DNA of 44,537 bases from Asticcacaulis aquaticus (GCF_028550415.1 NZ_JAQQKX010000022.1:1-44537); one strand, 5' to 3'; shown: positions 18,318-25,516, counted from the stretch's first letter. Translations and numbers: made by a program. Notes: generated from the sequence alone by a model not told the origin.

Positions 18318-19847
18318 ATGACAAATGAAAGCAAAGCGGCACGTCATGCCGAAAATGACGCACACCTCGAAACCCTGACCGCAGGCGAGGCCATCCAGAA
18401 GCTCAAAGAGATCTACTCTGCCGCCGTAAAGGCCTTGCAGTCCGATCTTCAGGCCTATCTTTCTGACCGCACCAAACCGTCGAAAACCGCACGCGAAGCG
18501 GGCCGGTACTGCTATCCGCGCCTGATCGTGGTGTGGAAGGGCGTCGATGTCGACGAAGACGACGAAGCCCCCCTGACCCACCGCCATCCGGTCGTCAACC
18601 GCGCCTTCGCTCGCTTCTCGCGCCCCGGCACCTATTCGTCCTCGATCACCCGCCCCGACCTGTTCGGCGACTCGGTCGAGGAGCAGCTCGAATTGCTGCA
18701 AAAAGACTATAATGCCACGATCAGCGTCGGCGTCTCGGATCAGGAAATCCCCTATCCCTACGTGCTCGACGGCGCAGGCCTCGATCTCAACAGCGTCTCG
18801 GCCTTCGATCTGGCGCGGCACTTCCCGACGACCGAACTGGCCCTGATCGGCAACGAAGTCGCCGACGGCATGGACCTGCTCGACCCGTCGGGCCATCGGC
18901 CTCTGGCCCTGTTCGACGGTCTGCGCACCGACTTCTCGCTGGCCCGCCTCAAGCACTATACCGGCACCCCGGCCGAGCATATCCAGTCCTATATCCTGAT
19001 GACCAACTATCATCGCTATGTCGATGTGTTCGTCACCTACGCGCTTGAGCAACTCAAGAAACCCGACAGCCCCTATACGGCCCTGTCGTGCTGCGGCGGT
19101 ATTGTGATTACCAAGGATACGCCGAATCCGCTGGAGCTGATCGCCAATTCGCCCTGGCGCAAGTTCCAGATGCCGTCCTATCATCTGCTGTCCGCCGACC
19201 GTCAGGGAATCAGCCTCGTCAATATCGGCGTCGGCCCGTCCAACGCCAAGAACATCACCGACCACCTCGCGGTCATGCGCCCGCATGTGTGGCTGATGAT
19301 CGGCCACTGCGGCGGTCTGCGTCCCTCGCAAAGCATCGGCGACTATGTGCTGGCCCACGCGTACTTGCGCGACGATCACGTGATGGACAACGTCCTGCCG
19401 CGCGAGATTCCGATCCCGCCGATCGCCGAAGTCCAGCAGGCCCTGCAACAGGCCGCCGTCAACATCACCGGTCAGGACGGCGACGCCCTGAAAAAGCGCC
19501 TGCGCACCGGGACCGTCGTCACCACCGACGACCGCAACTGGGAGCTTCGTTACTCCTCCTCGGCGCTGCTGTTCTCGCAAAGCCGCGCCGTCGCCATCGA
19601 CATGGAATCGGCGACTCTGGCCGCGCAGGGGTATCGTTTCCGCGTCCCGTATGGCACCTTGCTCTGCGTGTCGGACAAGCCGCTGCACGGTGAACTGAAG
19701 CTGCCGGGTCAGGCCAACCACTTCTATGAGCGTGCCATTGCCGAACATATCGATATCGGCTTTGAGACGATCAACCTGCTACGCAAGGCCGGTGAACGCC
19801 TGCACTCACGCAAGCTGCGCGCCTTCGACGAGCCACCGTTCCGCTGA
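18318..19847 (+). CDS. amn: AMP nucleosidase
   Basis: From ATG at 18318 the protein has 509 residues (an in-frame GTG at 18303 is an alternative; E. coli Amn has 484). The N-terminal region carries the AMP-nucleosidase domain (AGEAIQKLKEIYSAAVKAL, YPRLIVVWKG). The C-terminal part is a nucleoside-phosphorylase fold, with HVWLMIGHCGGLRPSQSIGDYVLAHAYLRDDHVMD and the purine/ribose-binding AIDMESATLAAQGYRFRVPYGTLLCVSDKPLHGELK. It hydrolyses AMP to adenine and ribose 5-phosphate, balancing adenylate pools. It is cytoplasmic and probably monocistronic. A foldback repeat begins 6 bases after the stop. Confidence 0.95.
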   Translation: MTNESKAARHAENDAHLETLTAGEAIQKLKEIYSAAVKALQSDLQAYLSDRTKPSKTAREAGRYCYPRLIVVWKGVDVDEDDEAPLTHRHPVVNRAFARFSRPGTYSSSITRPDLFGDSVEEQLELLQKDYNATISVGVSDQEIPYPYVLDGAGLDLNSVSAFDLARHFPTTELALIGNEVADGMDLLDPSGHRPLALFDGLRTDFSLARLKHYTGTPAEHIQSYILMTNYHRYVDVFVTYALEQLKKPDSPYTALSCCGGIVITKDTPNPLELIANSPWRKFQMPSYHLLSADRQGISLVNIGVGPSNAKNITDHLAVMRPHVWLMIGHCGGLRPSQSIGDYVLAHAYLRDDHVMDNVLPREIPIPPIAEVQQALQQAAVNITGQDGDALKKRLRTGTVVTTDDRNWELRYSSSALLFSQSRAVAIDMESATLAAQGYRFRVPYGTLLCVSDKPLHGELKLPGQANHFYERAIAEHIDIGFETINLLRKAGERLHSRKLRAFDEPPFR

Positions 19848-19852
19848 TAATA

Positions 19853-20055
19853 TACCTCCCCAACTTGTTGGGGTATAGCGCAGGCGAAAGTATAGCTTTC
19901 GCCAAGCGATGGGACCGCACGAACCACGAAGTGGTGAGATGTGGTGGTGGGGGTTCTTGCTTACTTACGACCGCAGATGTGGGAATAAAGTAAGATACCC
20001 CACCACCCCTTTGCTGCGCAAAGCGGTCCCCCTCCCCGGCATAGCCAGGGAGGTA
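19853..20055. repeat. Foldback (MITE/REP-like) intergenic repeat
   Basis: A roughly 200-base element whose ends are inverted: TACCTCCC (19853-19860) with GGGAGGTA (20048-20055). Inner arms also pair: GGGACCGC (19911-19918) with GCGGTCCC (20023-20030), and GGTGGTGGGG (19944-19953) with CCCCACCACC (19998-20007). Small hairpins lie within it (CCCCAACTTGTTGGGG, GCGAAAGTATAGCTTTCGC, TTTGCTGCGCAAA). It has no coding capacity. The style resembles dispersed CTCCCC-type repeats of Caulobacter and Sphingomonas genomes. Whether it is multicopy cannot be seen from one window. Confidence 0.7.
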
Positions 20056-20068
20056 TAAGTATAGGCAT

Positions 20069-20113
20069 AAAAAAACGCCCAAACCGCGGGACACTCCCGC
20101 CGGGTTGGGCGTT
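20069..20113 (-). terminator. Rho-independent terminator of a minus-strand transcript
   Basis: On the minus strand AACGCCCAA (20113-20105) pairs with TTGGGCGTT (20082-20074), enclosing a further CCCG/CGGG stem. Seven Ts follow. No minus-strand protein gene precedes it, which points to a non-coding RNA. Confidence 0.85.
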
Positions 20114-20245
20114 CAAGGATACATCTCATGGACCTCCATCCATAGGCCGTTCCCGTCGGACCTGCCATCGATTGCCTAAAGGGTTACATCGACAGCTGGG
20201 CCTCGGGGAGAACCTGAGATCAGTATGAGCCTCAACGGCTTAACT
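20069..20245 (-). ncRNA. Candidate structured small RNA ending in the terminator at 20069
   Basis: About 110 bases just upstream of the terminator can fold into one rod on the minus strand. The outer stem pairs 20119-20131 with 20213-20226 (12 pairs, small bulges). A middle stem pairs 20149-20154 with 20207-20213. An upper stem pairs 20161-20165 with 20195-20199 and 20168-20172 with 20188-20192. Internal loops separate these stems. No ORF on either strand explains the region. A rod with internal loops next to a terminator is reminiscent of 6S RNA, but I recognise no diagnostic sequence, so the family is open. The 5' end is a guess. The region is also the leader of pabB on the other strand. 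Confidence 0.45.
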
Positions 20246-20311
20246 AACGAATCAAGTTGTTGTGAGCGTTAAGGCCTTGTTCGTGAAGCCATTTCTCGTT
20301 ACCCGGAAGCA

Positions 20312-21718
20312 ATGACCGCCCCCGCCCTCACCCATCTGCACGTCCTCAAGCTGCCCTTCATGCCGGCGGATAATCTGTATGAGGCCTTCTTCGAGCAGGA
20401 TCATGCCGTGGGCTTCCTTTCGGATGGCGGTAAGCTGGGGCGCTGGTCGTGGCTGTGCGCCCATGCCGACGCCATCAGCGTGCTGGAATTCACCGACAAG
20501 CGCACGCCCGAGACCGTCCTGCGGGCGTCGATGGCGGTCACCCACTATCAAACCACCGAGATCGCGGGCGATGGCGGCGACCTGCCGCCTTTCACCGGCG
20601 GCTTGGTCGGGCTGGCGGCGTTCGAGTTGGGGATGCGGCTGGAGAACCTGCCCCAGCGCCCGTTCCGCATCGAAGGCCGCAATCCGTGGCCGGAGCTGAT
20701 CTGCCTGCGGTTTCCCGCCCTGCTCGCTTTCGACCATAAACAACGCCGCCTGCTGGCGCTTGGTCGGGGGCGCGACGGCGTCGAAGCCTATAATCGCGCG
20801 GTCGGGATGCAGAAACTGCTGCATCAGTGTCTGGCGAAGACGCAACACACCTCGCCCCAGCCGATCATGCGCGGCCCCCTGACGCTGGAAACCGCCGATC
20901 AGGTGCATGAAGACAAGGTCGCCAGCCTTGTCCAGCAGATCCACGCCGGCGACCTGTTTCAGGCCAATCTGGCGCGCGGCTGGCAAGGACAACTCAGCGA
21001 CGGCATGACCATCGGACGCGTGACAAAAGCGCTCGGGCGGCAAGGGGCCAGCCCGTTCGGCGCGGTCTTCCGGCTGCAAAAGCGCGCCATTATTTCCAAC
21101 AGCCCGGAGCGGTTCATTCGCCTCGATGCCGACGGAAAGCTGGAAACCCGGCCGATCAAGGGCACCCGCCCGCGCGGAAAAACGACCGCCGCCGATGCAG
21201 CCTTCGCCAAGGCCCTGATCGCCAGCGAAAAGGACCGCGCCGAAAACCTGATGATCGTCGATCTGATGCGACACGACCTGTCGAAGGTCGCCGAGGTCGG
21301 ATCCGTGAAGGTCGAGGCGCTGAACGCGCTGGAAACCTATCCCAATGTGCACCATCTGGTGTCGACCGTGACGGCACACCTGCGTCCGGAATGCGACGCG
21401 GCGGACGTGCTGCTGAACACCTTCCCGCCCGGCTCGATTTCCGGCGCTCCCAAGGTACAGGCGCTCAAGGTCATTCAGGCGCTGGAAGCCCCGCGCGGAC
21501 CCTATTGCGGCTCACTGTTCTGGGTCGATGTCGGCGGCGCGATGGATTCGAGCGTGCTGATCCGCACGGCGGTGTGCGAACAGGACGATCAGAACCGCTG
21601 GCAGGTGCGCCTGTGCGCCGGGGGCGGCATTGTCGCCGACTCCGAGCCGAAGGAGGAACGGCGCGAGACCGAAACCAAGATGTCGCTGTTGAAGGCCGTC
21701 TTTGAGGGGACGGGCTGA
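20312..21718 (+). CDS. pabB: Aminodeoxychorismate synthase component I
   Basis: The 468-residue protein is a chorismate-utilising enzyme of full length. Motifs include the active-site PIKGTRPRG (281-289; the Lys is typical of PabB, where TrpE has Ala), DRAENLMIVDLMRHDLS (308-324), GSISGAPK (374-381) and a C-terminal LCAGGGIVADSEPKEERRET. With a glutamine amidotransferase (PabA, not in this window) it converts chorismate to 4-amino-4-deoxychorismate for folate synthesis. The N-terminal part carries the usual tryptophan-pocket remnant. Only a weak GGAAG precedes the ATG. The gene ends 31 bases from the convergent toxin gene. The leader contains the antisense RNA candidate. Confidence 0.93.
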   Translation: MTAPALTHLHVLKLPFMPADNLYEAFFEQDHAVGFLSDGGKLGRWSWLCAHADAISVLEFTDKRTPETVLRASMAVTHYQTTEIAGDGGDLPPFTGGLVGLAAFELGMRLENLPQRPFRIEGRNPWPELICLRFPALLAFDHKQRRLLALGRGRDGVEAYNRAVGMQKLLHQCLAKTQHTSPQPIMRGPLTLETADQVHEDKVASLVQQIHAGDLFQANLARGWQGQLSDGMTIGRVTKALGRQGASPFGAVFRLQKRAIISNSPERFIRLDADGKLETRPIKGTRPRGKTTAADAAFAKALIASEKDRAENLMIVDLMRHDLSKVAEVGSVKVEALNALETYPNVHHLVSTVTAHLRPECDAADVLLNTFPPGSISGAPKVQALKVIQALEAPRGPYCGSLFWVDVGGAMDSSVLIRTAVCEQDDQNRWQVRLCAGGGIVADSEPKEERRETETKMSLLKAVFEGTG

Positions 21719-21749
21719 ACCGTTCGTGATGCCATCCCTCGACAGTCGG

Positions 21750-22055
21750 CTATTCCAGTCGGCTGCCAATTTTAACGAGCATATCCATACGTTCGTGAAG
21801 TATGGCCACGATCAGCATCGGTTGATTTTCCCGGACCAAGCCGAAGATGAAATGATGTTCGCAACGCATGACCCGCAGGCCATCGATCATATCGGAAACG
21901 TCTCTGAACCGTCCCCGGCCATCGGCCAGCCGCTCGATAGCCTGTTTCAGTTTTGCCGCATAACGCCGGGCCTGATCGTCACCCCACCTGTCGCGCGAAT
22001 AACTGACGATAGACCTCAGATCTTCGGCGGCTGACGTCCCAAGAATGAAGGACAT
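21750..22055 (-). CDS. ParE/RelE-superfamily toxin
   Basis: The 101-residue protein has the ParE/RelE shape: SAAEDLRSIVSYSRDRWGDDQARRYAAKLKQAIERL, then VRVMRCEHHFIFGLV-like strands (actual stretch RVMRCEHHFIFGL) and a C-terminal IVAILHERMDMLVKI. The last motif, ILHxRMD, is characteristic of ParE toxins, which poison DNA gyrase. The ATG shares one base with the antitoxin stop (TGATG), so the two are translationally coupled. An in-frame GTG one codon upstream is a less likely start. It is the second gene of a two-gene toxin-antitoxin operon. Confidence 0.9.
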   Translation of the reverse strand: MSFILGTSAAEDLRSIVSYSRDRWGDDQARRYAAKLKQAIERLADGRGRFRDVSDMIDGLRVMRCEHHFIFGLVRENQPMLIVAILHERMDMLVKIGSRLE

Positions 22056-22312
22056 CACTCGCCGTGGGGCCTTTTGGCCATCTCTTCCGCTACGATTTCA
22101 TCGAAGGTATCCGACGTAACGTCGCCGGAAACACCAGCGTCAATCCGCGTCTGGAGGAATGTTTTCAGCTCCGCCCAGGCCTGCGTTTCCTCGTCGAATG
22201 AGGGAAGCAGCCGTTCAAGCGCATATTGACGAAGCGTCTTACCCTCAAGTGCCGCCATGGCTTCGAGGGTCTGATGCTGTTGCTCTGAGATATTGATCGT
22301 GAGACGACTCAT
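22055..22312 (-). CDS. Ribbon-helix-helix antitoxin, ParD-like
   Basis: From ATG at 22312 (AAAGGG about 8 bases upstream) the protein has 85 residues. The N-terminus RLTINISEQQHQTLEAMAALEGKTLRQYALERLL is a ribbon-helix-helix DNA-binding domain. The acidic C-terminus (TFDEIVAEEMAKRPHGE) would wrap the toxin. ParD-type antitoxins neutralise ParE and repress their own operon. The frame continues upstream to 22369 without family features. It lies immediately before the toxin, sharing one base. Confidence 0.88.
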   Translation of the reverse strand: MSRLTINISEQQHQTLEAMAALEGKTLRQYALERLLPSFDEETQAWAELKTFLQTRIDAGVSGDVTSDTFDEIVAEEMAKRPHGE

Positions 22313-22377
22313 AACCGTGCCCTTTGCCATACCCCACAGTATCACAGATGCGGGCCGCCAGCCATGCACATAACGTA

Positions 22378-22956
22378 TTACGACGCCTTGCGCGTCACCG
22401 TCGTGCCCGTGCGTGGGTGGTGGTAATAGGTGTCCTTGAACGTCGAAATGCTCGGCAGGAACTGCGTGAAGGGCGACGTATAGGCATATTCGACTTCGGT
22501 CACGATCAGGCTTTCGCCCTGCGGCAACTGGGTCGTCGTAATATTGGTCAATACGTAGTTGTTGGCGTATTTAGTCAGGTTGCGACCGTCGCTCCACTGG
22601 ACTTCGGCCTTGTTGGCCGTGCTCATCTTGACGCAGCTCAGACGAATCTTGAGCACCGTACCCGTGGTCGTAAACGGCTGCAACATGCTGGTGCCGATGT
22701 CGAAGATATCGCTGACATTGGCGTCGGTCAGGCTTTCGGACTGCGCCGCCAGATCGCCGACGGTCGCCGCCAGGTGCGACGTCCGGCGCGAGGCCATCAT
22801 GCCCAGGGTCAGTTCGGCCAGCCCCAGATACAGCACGATCAGGATCGGCGCGATCAGGGCGAATTCCACCGCCGCGGCCCCGCCCCGAGCCTCCGAGAAT
22901 GCCTGCGTGAATGTTTTTAGTTTCAGGCGGTTCGCCAGACGTGACAGGCTGATCAT
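22378..22956 (-). CDS. TadE-like pseudopilin of the Tad pilus system (second of two)
   Basis: From ATG at 22956 the protein has 192 residues. Near the N-terminus GGAAAVEFALIAPILIVLYLGLAEL is a TadE/TadG-type motif: a Gly, then a short segment ending in Glu-Phe, then a hydrophobic helix. These pseudopilins are processed by the prepilin peptidase and are needed for pilus assembly. The remainder is a beta-rich periplasmic domain with VTEVEYAYTSPF. The start overlaps the stop of the previous TadE-like gene by one base (TGATG), so they are co-translated. A longer frame to 23247 runs through the neighbour and is not real. Confidence 0.88.
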   Translation of the reverse strand: MISLSRLANRLKLKTFTQAFSEARGGAAAVEFALIAPILIVLYLGLAELTLGMMASRRTSHLAATVGDLAAQSESLTDANVSDIFDIGTSMLQPFTTTGTVLKIRLSCVKMSTANKAEVQWSDGRNLTKYANNYVLTNITTTQLPQGESLIVTEVEYAYTSPFTQFLPSISTFKDTYYHHPRTGTTVTRKAS

Positions 22957-23513
22957 CAGAAGGGCTCGTTCCTGAACACGACCTTGCTCGACAAAACGGC
23001 GTTGCCGTTCGACAGGGTCGTCATGCCGGTCTTGAGGAACGGCGTGAACATCTTCCACTGATAATAGGCCCGCACCAGCTGGATCTTGCTGCCGCCACCG
23101 ATGGCATAGCTCATCTTGGTCGAATCGTAGGCGCCGTCCTTGATCGGGGTGGTCGCCTGCGCCGCGAGGGCGAAATTGTCGTAGGTGCGGACATCGACCT
23201 GAAGATTGCCGACGCAGCTTGAGCCCAGCCAGCTGATATTGTTGCATATCTTGGTCTTGAAATCGGACAGGGAGGTCGAACTGGTCGTGACGCCCGTGCG
23301 GATTTCCCGGGCCGCCTTTTCCGTGGCGATATCGAGCGACACCGACACCAGCACGATCAGGGCCAGTTCGAAACAGGCCATGATCATCATGATAAACGGC
23401 ATGGCGACCATGGCGAATTCGAGCGCGGTCGCGCCCCGGCGGTCACGCCACAGGGCTTTCAGGCCCCTTAAGGGCTTGCCTGCGTTTGCCGCGCGTGAAA
23501 TCGAAAGTGCCAT
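22956..23513 (-). CDS. TadE-like pseudopilin of the Tad pilus system (first of two)
   Basis: The 185-residue protein begins with a basic leader and then RRGATALEFAMVAMPFIMMIMACFEL: the Gly/Ala-Thr-Ala-Leu-Glu-Phe processing site followed by a hydrophobic helix, as in TadE. The rest is a periplasmic domain with two cysteines (KICNNISWLGSSCVG) that could form a disulphide. It is the middle gene of a leftward operon (secretin N-domain protein, then this, then a second TadE-like gene), separated by 115 bases from the first. The operon is divergent from the flp pilins. Confidence 0.9.
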   Translation of the reverse strand: MALSISRAANAGKPLRGLKALWRDRRGATALEFAMVAMPFIMMIMACFELALIVLVSVSLDIATEKAAREIRTGVTTSSTSLSDFKTKICNNISWLGSSCVGNLQVDVRTYDNFALAAQATTPIKDGAYDSTKMSYAIGGGSKIQLVRAYYQWKMFTPFLKTGMTTLSNGNAVLSSKVVFRNEPF

Positions 23514-23628
23514 GCCGTGCCAGGGTATCCGGTATTATCGGGTAGGTCGGGGCACGAAGGCCCCTTTGGCACCAGCCTAACCGGATCGGGTCAATAGTCC
23601 GTTAAGACCCTGATCGTTTCTATATTTT

Positions 23629-24057
23629 TTAACCTGCCGGCGCCGGGGCGGGCTGGACCACGGCCTCGGATGACGTCCCGGGCGCGGCCTCGCCCTGCTC
23701 GACGCAGACGCGCGAACACACCATATTGGTCGGCTTGAGCCCCTTATAGATGGTCACCCCCCCCGTCGCCGGCGAACCGACGGTCACTTCGCCGTCCCAG
23801 ATCGTGCGCCCGGCCGCATCGGTCACCGTCACCGACGAACGCCCGAACCCGCGACCCACTATATATATAGTCCGCGAGTCGACGACGCTGACGTCGGCGA
23901 TGGCCGGATTGCCAACGATGACCGAACCGGCCGCCGCGGACAGATTGACACGCGCCGTATGATCCTTTTCGACGATGAGCTTCTGACCGGCCTGGGCCGC
24001 GCCCGCCATCATCATTACAGCCCCGATCAGTGGCACTAAAATCTTTGTCGTCTTCAT
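23629..24057 (-). CDS. Stand-alone secretin N-domain (CpaC/RcpA N-terminal-like) pilus protein
   Basis: From ATG at 24057 the protein has 142 residues with a Sec signal peptide (MKTTKILVPLIGAVMMMAG, ending AQA). The mature part (about 25-105) is the pilus-assembly N-terminal domain: RVNLSAAAGSVIVGNPAIAD, then TIYIVGRGFGRSSVTVTDAAGRTIW. The same pattern (VDLPVDAADVFVSNPAAAD-like) occurs in the N-terminus of CpaC in this window. It has no secretin pore domain. The C-terminal tail has two cysteines (MVCSRVCVEQ) and is Pro/Ala-rich. It probably helps the secretin assemble or gates it. An in-frame GTG at 24069 is an alternative start. Confidence 0.87.
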   Translation of the reverse strand: MKTTKILVPLIGAVMMMAGAAQAGQKLIVEKDHTARVNLSAAAGSVIVGNPAIADVSVVDSRTIYIVGRGFGRSSVTVTDAAGRTIWDGEVTVGSPATGGVTIYKGLKPTNMVCSRVCVEQGEAAPGTSSEAVVQPAPAPAG

Positions 24058-24072
24058 GGTCGGACTCACTTT

Positions 24073-24088
24073 GTTAAAGCGCTTTAAC
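24073..24088. promoter_or_regulatory. 16-base perfect palindrome before the leftward Tad operon
   Basis: GTTAAAGCGCTTTAAC lies 16 bases upstream of the start at 24057. It contains TTAA-N6-TTAA, close to but one base shorter than the Caulobacter CtrA box (TTAA-N7-TTAA). It could also be an operator for another dimeric repressor. Confidence 0.4.
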
Positions 24089-24439
24089 GCGAACGGTTTC
24101 GGCGTCGCCCCTTACATAGCCCGGGACTCATAAGCGTCCGGTTAGGATTAAAGGTAAACAGTAAGTGTTTAAAAATGCTAAACACAGTATTAACGAAAAA
24201 ATTTTCCTTTATGAATCAATTTTCGACATGATTAATAAAGAGTAAGGTTAATTGAAATTTACAGTAAATCATTGTTAACTATAGAAAAAATTCAAAAAAA
24301 TATAAAAATTTACTCCGAATTAATCACGACGAACTATTCTGGATACGTGTTCGGGAGCAAGTGAGACGAGTTACTCACCCTCTGAGCTCAAATATACAAC
24401 TCACTTGCTTATATTAATCCAAGTAACAGGAAACTTCTC
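24089..24439 (+). promoter_or_regulatory. AT-rich promoter and leader of the flp pilin cluster
   Basis: About 350 bases without a gene, much richer in A+T than the flanks. TTAA-N7-TTAC (24248-24262) is a near match to a CtrA box; in Caulobacter CtrA activates pilA. In the leader, AGCAAGTGAG (24356-24365) is perfectly complementary to CTCACTTGCT (24400-24409). GTGAG (24361-24365) can alternatively pair with CTCAC (24374-24378). The two folds exclude each other. The ribosome site AGGAAA lies 5-6 bases before the first flp ATG. Confidence 0.5.
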
Positions 24440-24616
24440 ATGACCAACCTCATCAAGAACTTCGCCCAAGACGAGTCCGGCGCCACGGCCATCGAATACG
24501 GCCTGATCGCTGCCCTGATCGCTGTGGCCCTGATCACCGTGCTCGGCACACTGAAGGGCAGCCTGGTCACGACCTTCACCAAGGTCTCGACCACCCTCGA
24601 CACCGCCTCGAAGTAA
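24440..24616 (+). CDS. Flp/Fap-type major prepilin, copy 1
   Basis: The 58-residue prepilin starts MTNLIKNFAQDESG, followed by the processing site: cleavage after Gly14 leaves ATAIEYGLIAALIAVALI, with the invariant Glu-Tyr at mature positions 5-6 typical of Flp pilins. The C-terminal part is a short polar tail. The prepilin peptidase encoded at 25626 would cut it, and the subunit would polymerise into a thin bundle-forming pilus. The protein is identical to copy 3 (24892); their genes differ at only 4 silent positions. A 9-bp hairpin (24641-24671) separates it from the next pilin gene. Confidence 0.95.
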   Translation: MTNLIKNFAQDESGATAIEYGLIAALIAVALITVLGTLKGSLVTTFTKVSTTLDTASK

Positions 24617-24640
24617 GAGCCTTCGGGTCGACCGGTAAAG

Positions 24641-24671
24641 GTCGGCGGGCGGCACTTCGCTTCCCGCCGAC
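24641..24671 (+). other. Intercistronic hairpin between pilin genes 1 and 2
   Basis: GTCGGCGGG (24641-24649) pairs perfectly with CCCGCCGAC (24663-24671) across a 13-base loop. There is no T tract, so it may stabilise the upstream pilin mRNA or attenuate transcription rather than terminate fully. Confidence 0.6.
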
Positions 24672-24692
24672 ACCCCCGCAAAAGGTACGGAC

Positions 24693-24860
24693 ATGCTGAA
24701 GAAGTTTTTCCGCGACCAGAGCGGCGCCACCGCCATCGAGTACGGCCTGATCATCGCCCTGGTGTTTCTCGGCATTTCAACGGCCCTGTTTACCTACGGC
24801 GAGCATGTCCAGGGCATGTACACCTATCTCTCCAATTCCGTGGCCGCCGCCAGTAAATAA
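24693..24860 (+). CDS. Flp/Fap-type prepilin, divergent copy 2
   Basis: The 55-residue prepilin starts MLKKFFRDQSG, with cleavage expected after Gly11 to leave ATAIEYGLIIALVFLGIST. The Glu-Tyr pair is kept. The C-terminal half (FTYGEHVQGMYTYLSNSVAAASK) differs completely from the other three copies and carries aromatic residues, so it may be a minor or specialised pilin. It lies 76 bases after copy 1 and 31 bases before copy 3, on the same strand. Confidence 0.93.
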   Translation: MLKKFFRDQSGATAIEYGLIIALVFLGISTALFTYGEHVQGMYTYLSNSVAAASK

Positions 24861-24891
24861 GCGCCGTCCTGCATATAAAGGAAATCTCCTC

Positions 24892-25068
24892 ATGACCAAC
24901 CTCATCAAGAACTTCGCCCAAGACGAGTCCGGCGCCACGGCCATCGAATACGGCCTGATCGCTGCCCTGATCGCTGTCGCCCTGATCACCGTGCTCGGCA
25001 CGCTGAAGGGCAGCCTGGTCACGACCTTCACCAAGGTCTCGACCACGCTCGACACCGCTTCGAAGTAA
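24892..25068 (+). CDS. Flp/Fap-type major prepilin, copy 3 (protein identical to copy 1)
   Basis: The 58-residue product is identical to that of copy 1. The genes differ at four third-codon positions over 177 bases, all silent, which points to a recent duplication or gene conversion. The processing site is again after Gly14 before ATAIEY. AAAGGAAA lies upstream of the ATG. A strong terminator follows (25107-25139), so copies 1-3 may form one transcript. A longer frame open to 24805 is not used. Confidence 0.95.
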   Translation: MTNLIKNFAQDESGATAIEYGLIAALIAVALITVLGTLKGSLVTTFTKVSTTLDTASK

Positions 25069-25106
25069 GCTGCGGCAACGCAAGGCACGGCGTCAGCCGA
25101 TGCACG

Positions 25107-25139
25107 AAGGGCCGCAGGTGATCGCACCTGTGGCCCTTT
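25107..25139 (+). terminator. Terminator after flp copy 3
   Basis: GGGCCGCAGGTG (25109-25120) pairs with CACCTGTGGCCC (25125-25136), with one G-U pair, a four-base loop (ATCG) and a following TTT. Confidence 0.85.
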
Positions 25140-25287
25140 GTCGTCCGCCTGACGGGTTCCGGGCACGCCCAGTAAATAGACCCAGTAAAAGCGTTCGGAA
25201 GAGACCGGCCACCGGCCTTTTTCATCCCTTTATCCAGTACGCGTAGCATTCCACTTCCGGGTTTACTGTCTAAAAAGGACATTCAAG

Positions 25288-25464
25288 ATGAAAACGTTTC
25301 TCCAGTCTTTCGCCAAGGATGAATCGGGCGCCACGGCTATCGAATACGGCCTGATCGCCGCCCTGATCGCCGTCGCCCTGATCACGGTTCTGGGTACGAT
25401 GAAAGACAGTCTGGTCACGACCTTCACCAAGGTTTCGACGACGCTGGACACCGCTTCGAAGTAA
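25288..25464 (+). CDS. Flp/Fap-type prepilin, copy 4
   Basis: The 58-residue prepilin (MKTFLQSFAKDESG, then ATAIEYGLIAALIAVALI) is a close paralogue of copies 1 and 3, with changes in the leader and a Met-Lys-Asp for Leu-Lys-Gly change in the tail (GTMKDSLVTTFTK). It has its own upstream region of 150 bases after the previous terminator and its own terminator, so it is probably a separate transcription unit with independent control. Confidence 0.94.
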   Translation: MKTFLQSFAKDESGATAIEYGLIAALIAVALITVLGTMKDSLVTTFTKVSTTLDTASK

Positions 25465-25484
25465 GACGGCGCCCAAACCGCAAA

Positions 25485-25516
25485 AGAAGGGTCACGGTTC
25501 ACGCCGTGGCCCTTTT
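25485..25516 (+). terminator. Terminator after flp copy 4
   Basis: GGGTCACGG (25489-25497) pairs with CCGTGGCCC (25504-25512), with one wobble and a following TTTT. Flanking A and T runs extend the stem. Confidence 0.85.

Noticed and set aside
20119-20226. Bacterial SRP (4.5S) RNA as the identity of the rod-like RNA
   Set aside because: One arm contains CAGGTCCG, as SRP RNA does, but it is not placed at the apical loop and there is no GGNA tetraloop. I left the family open.
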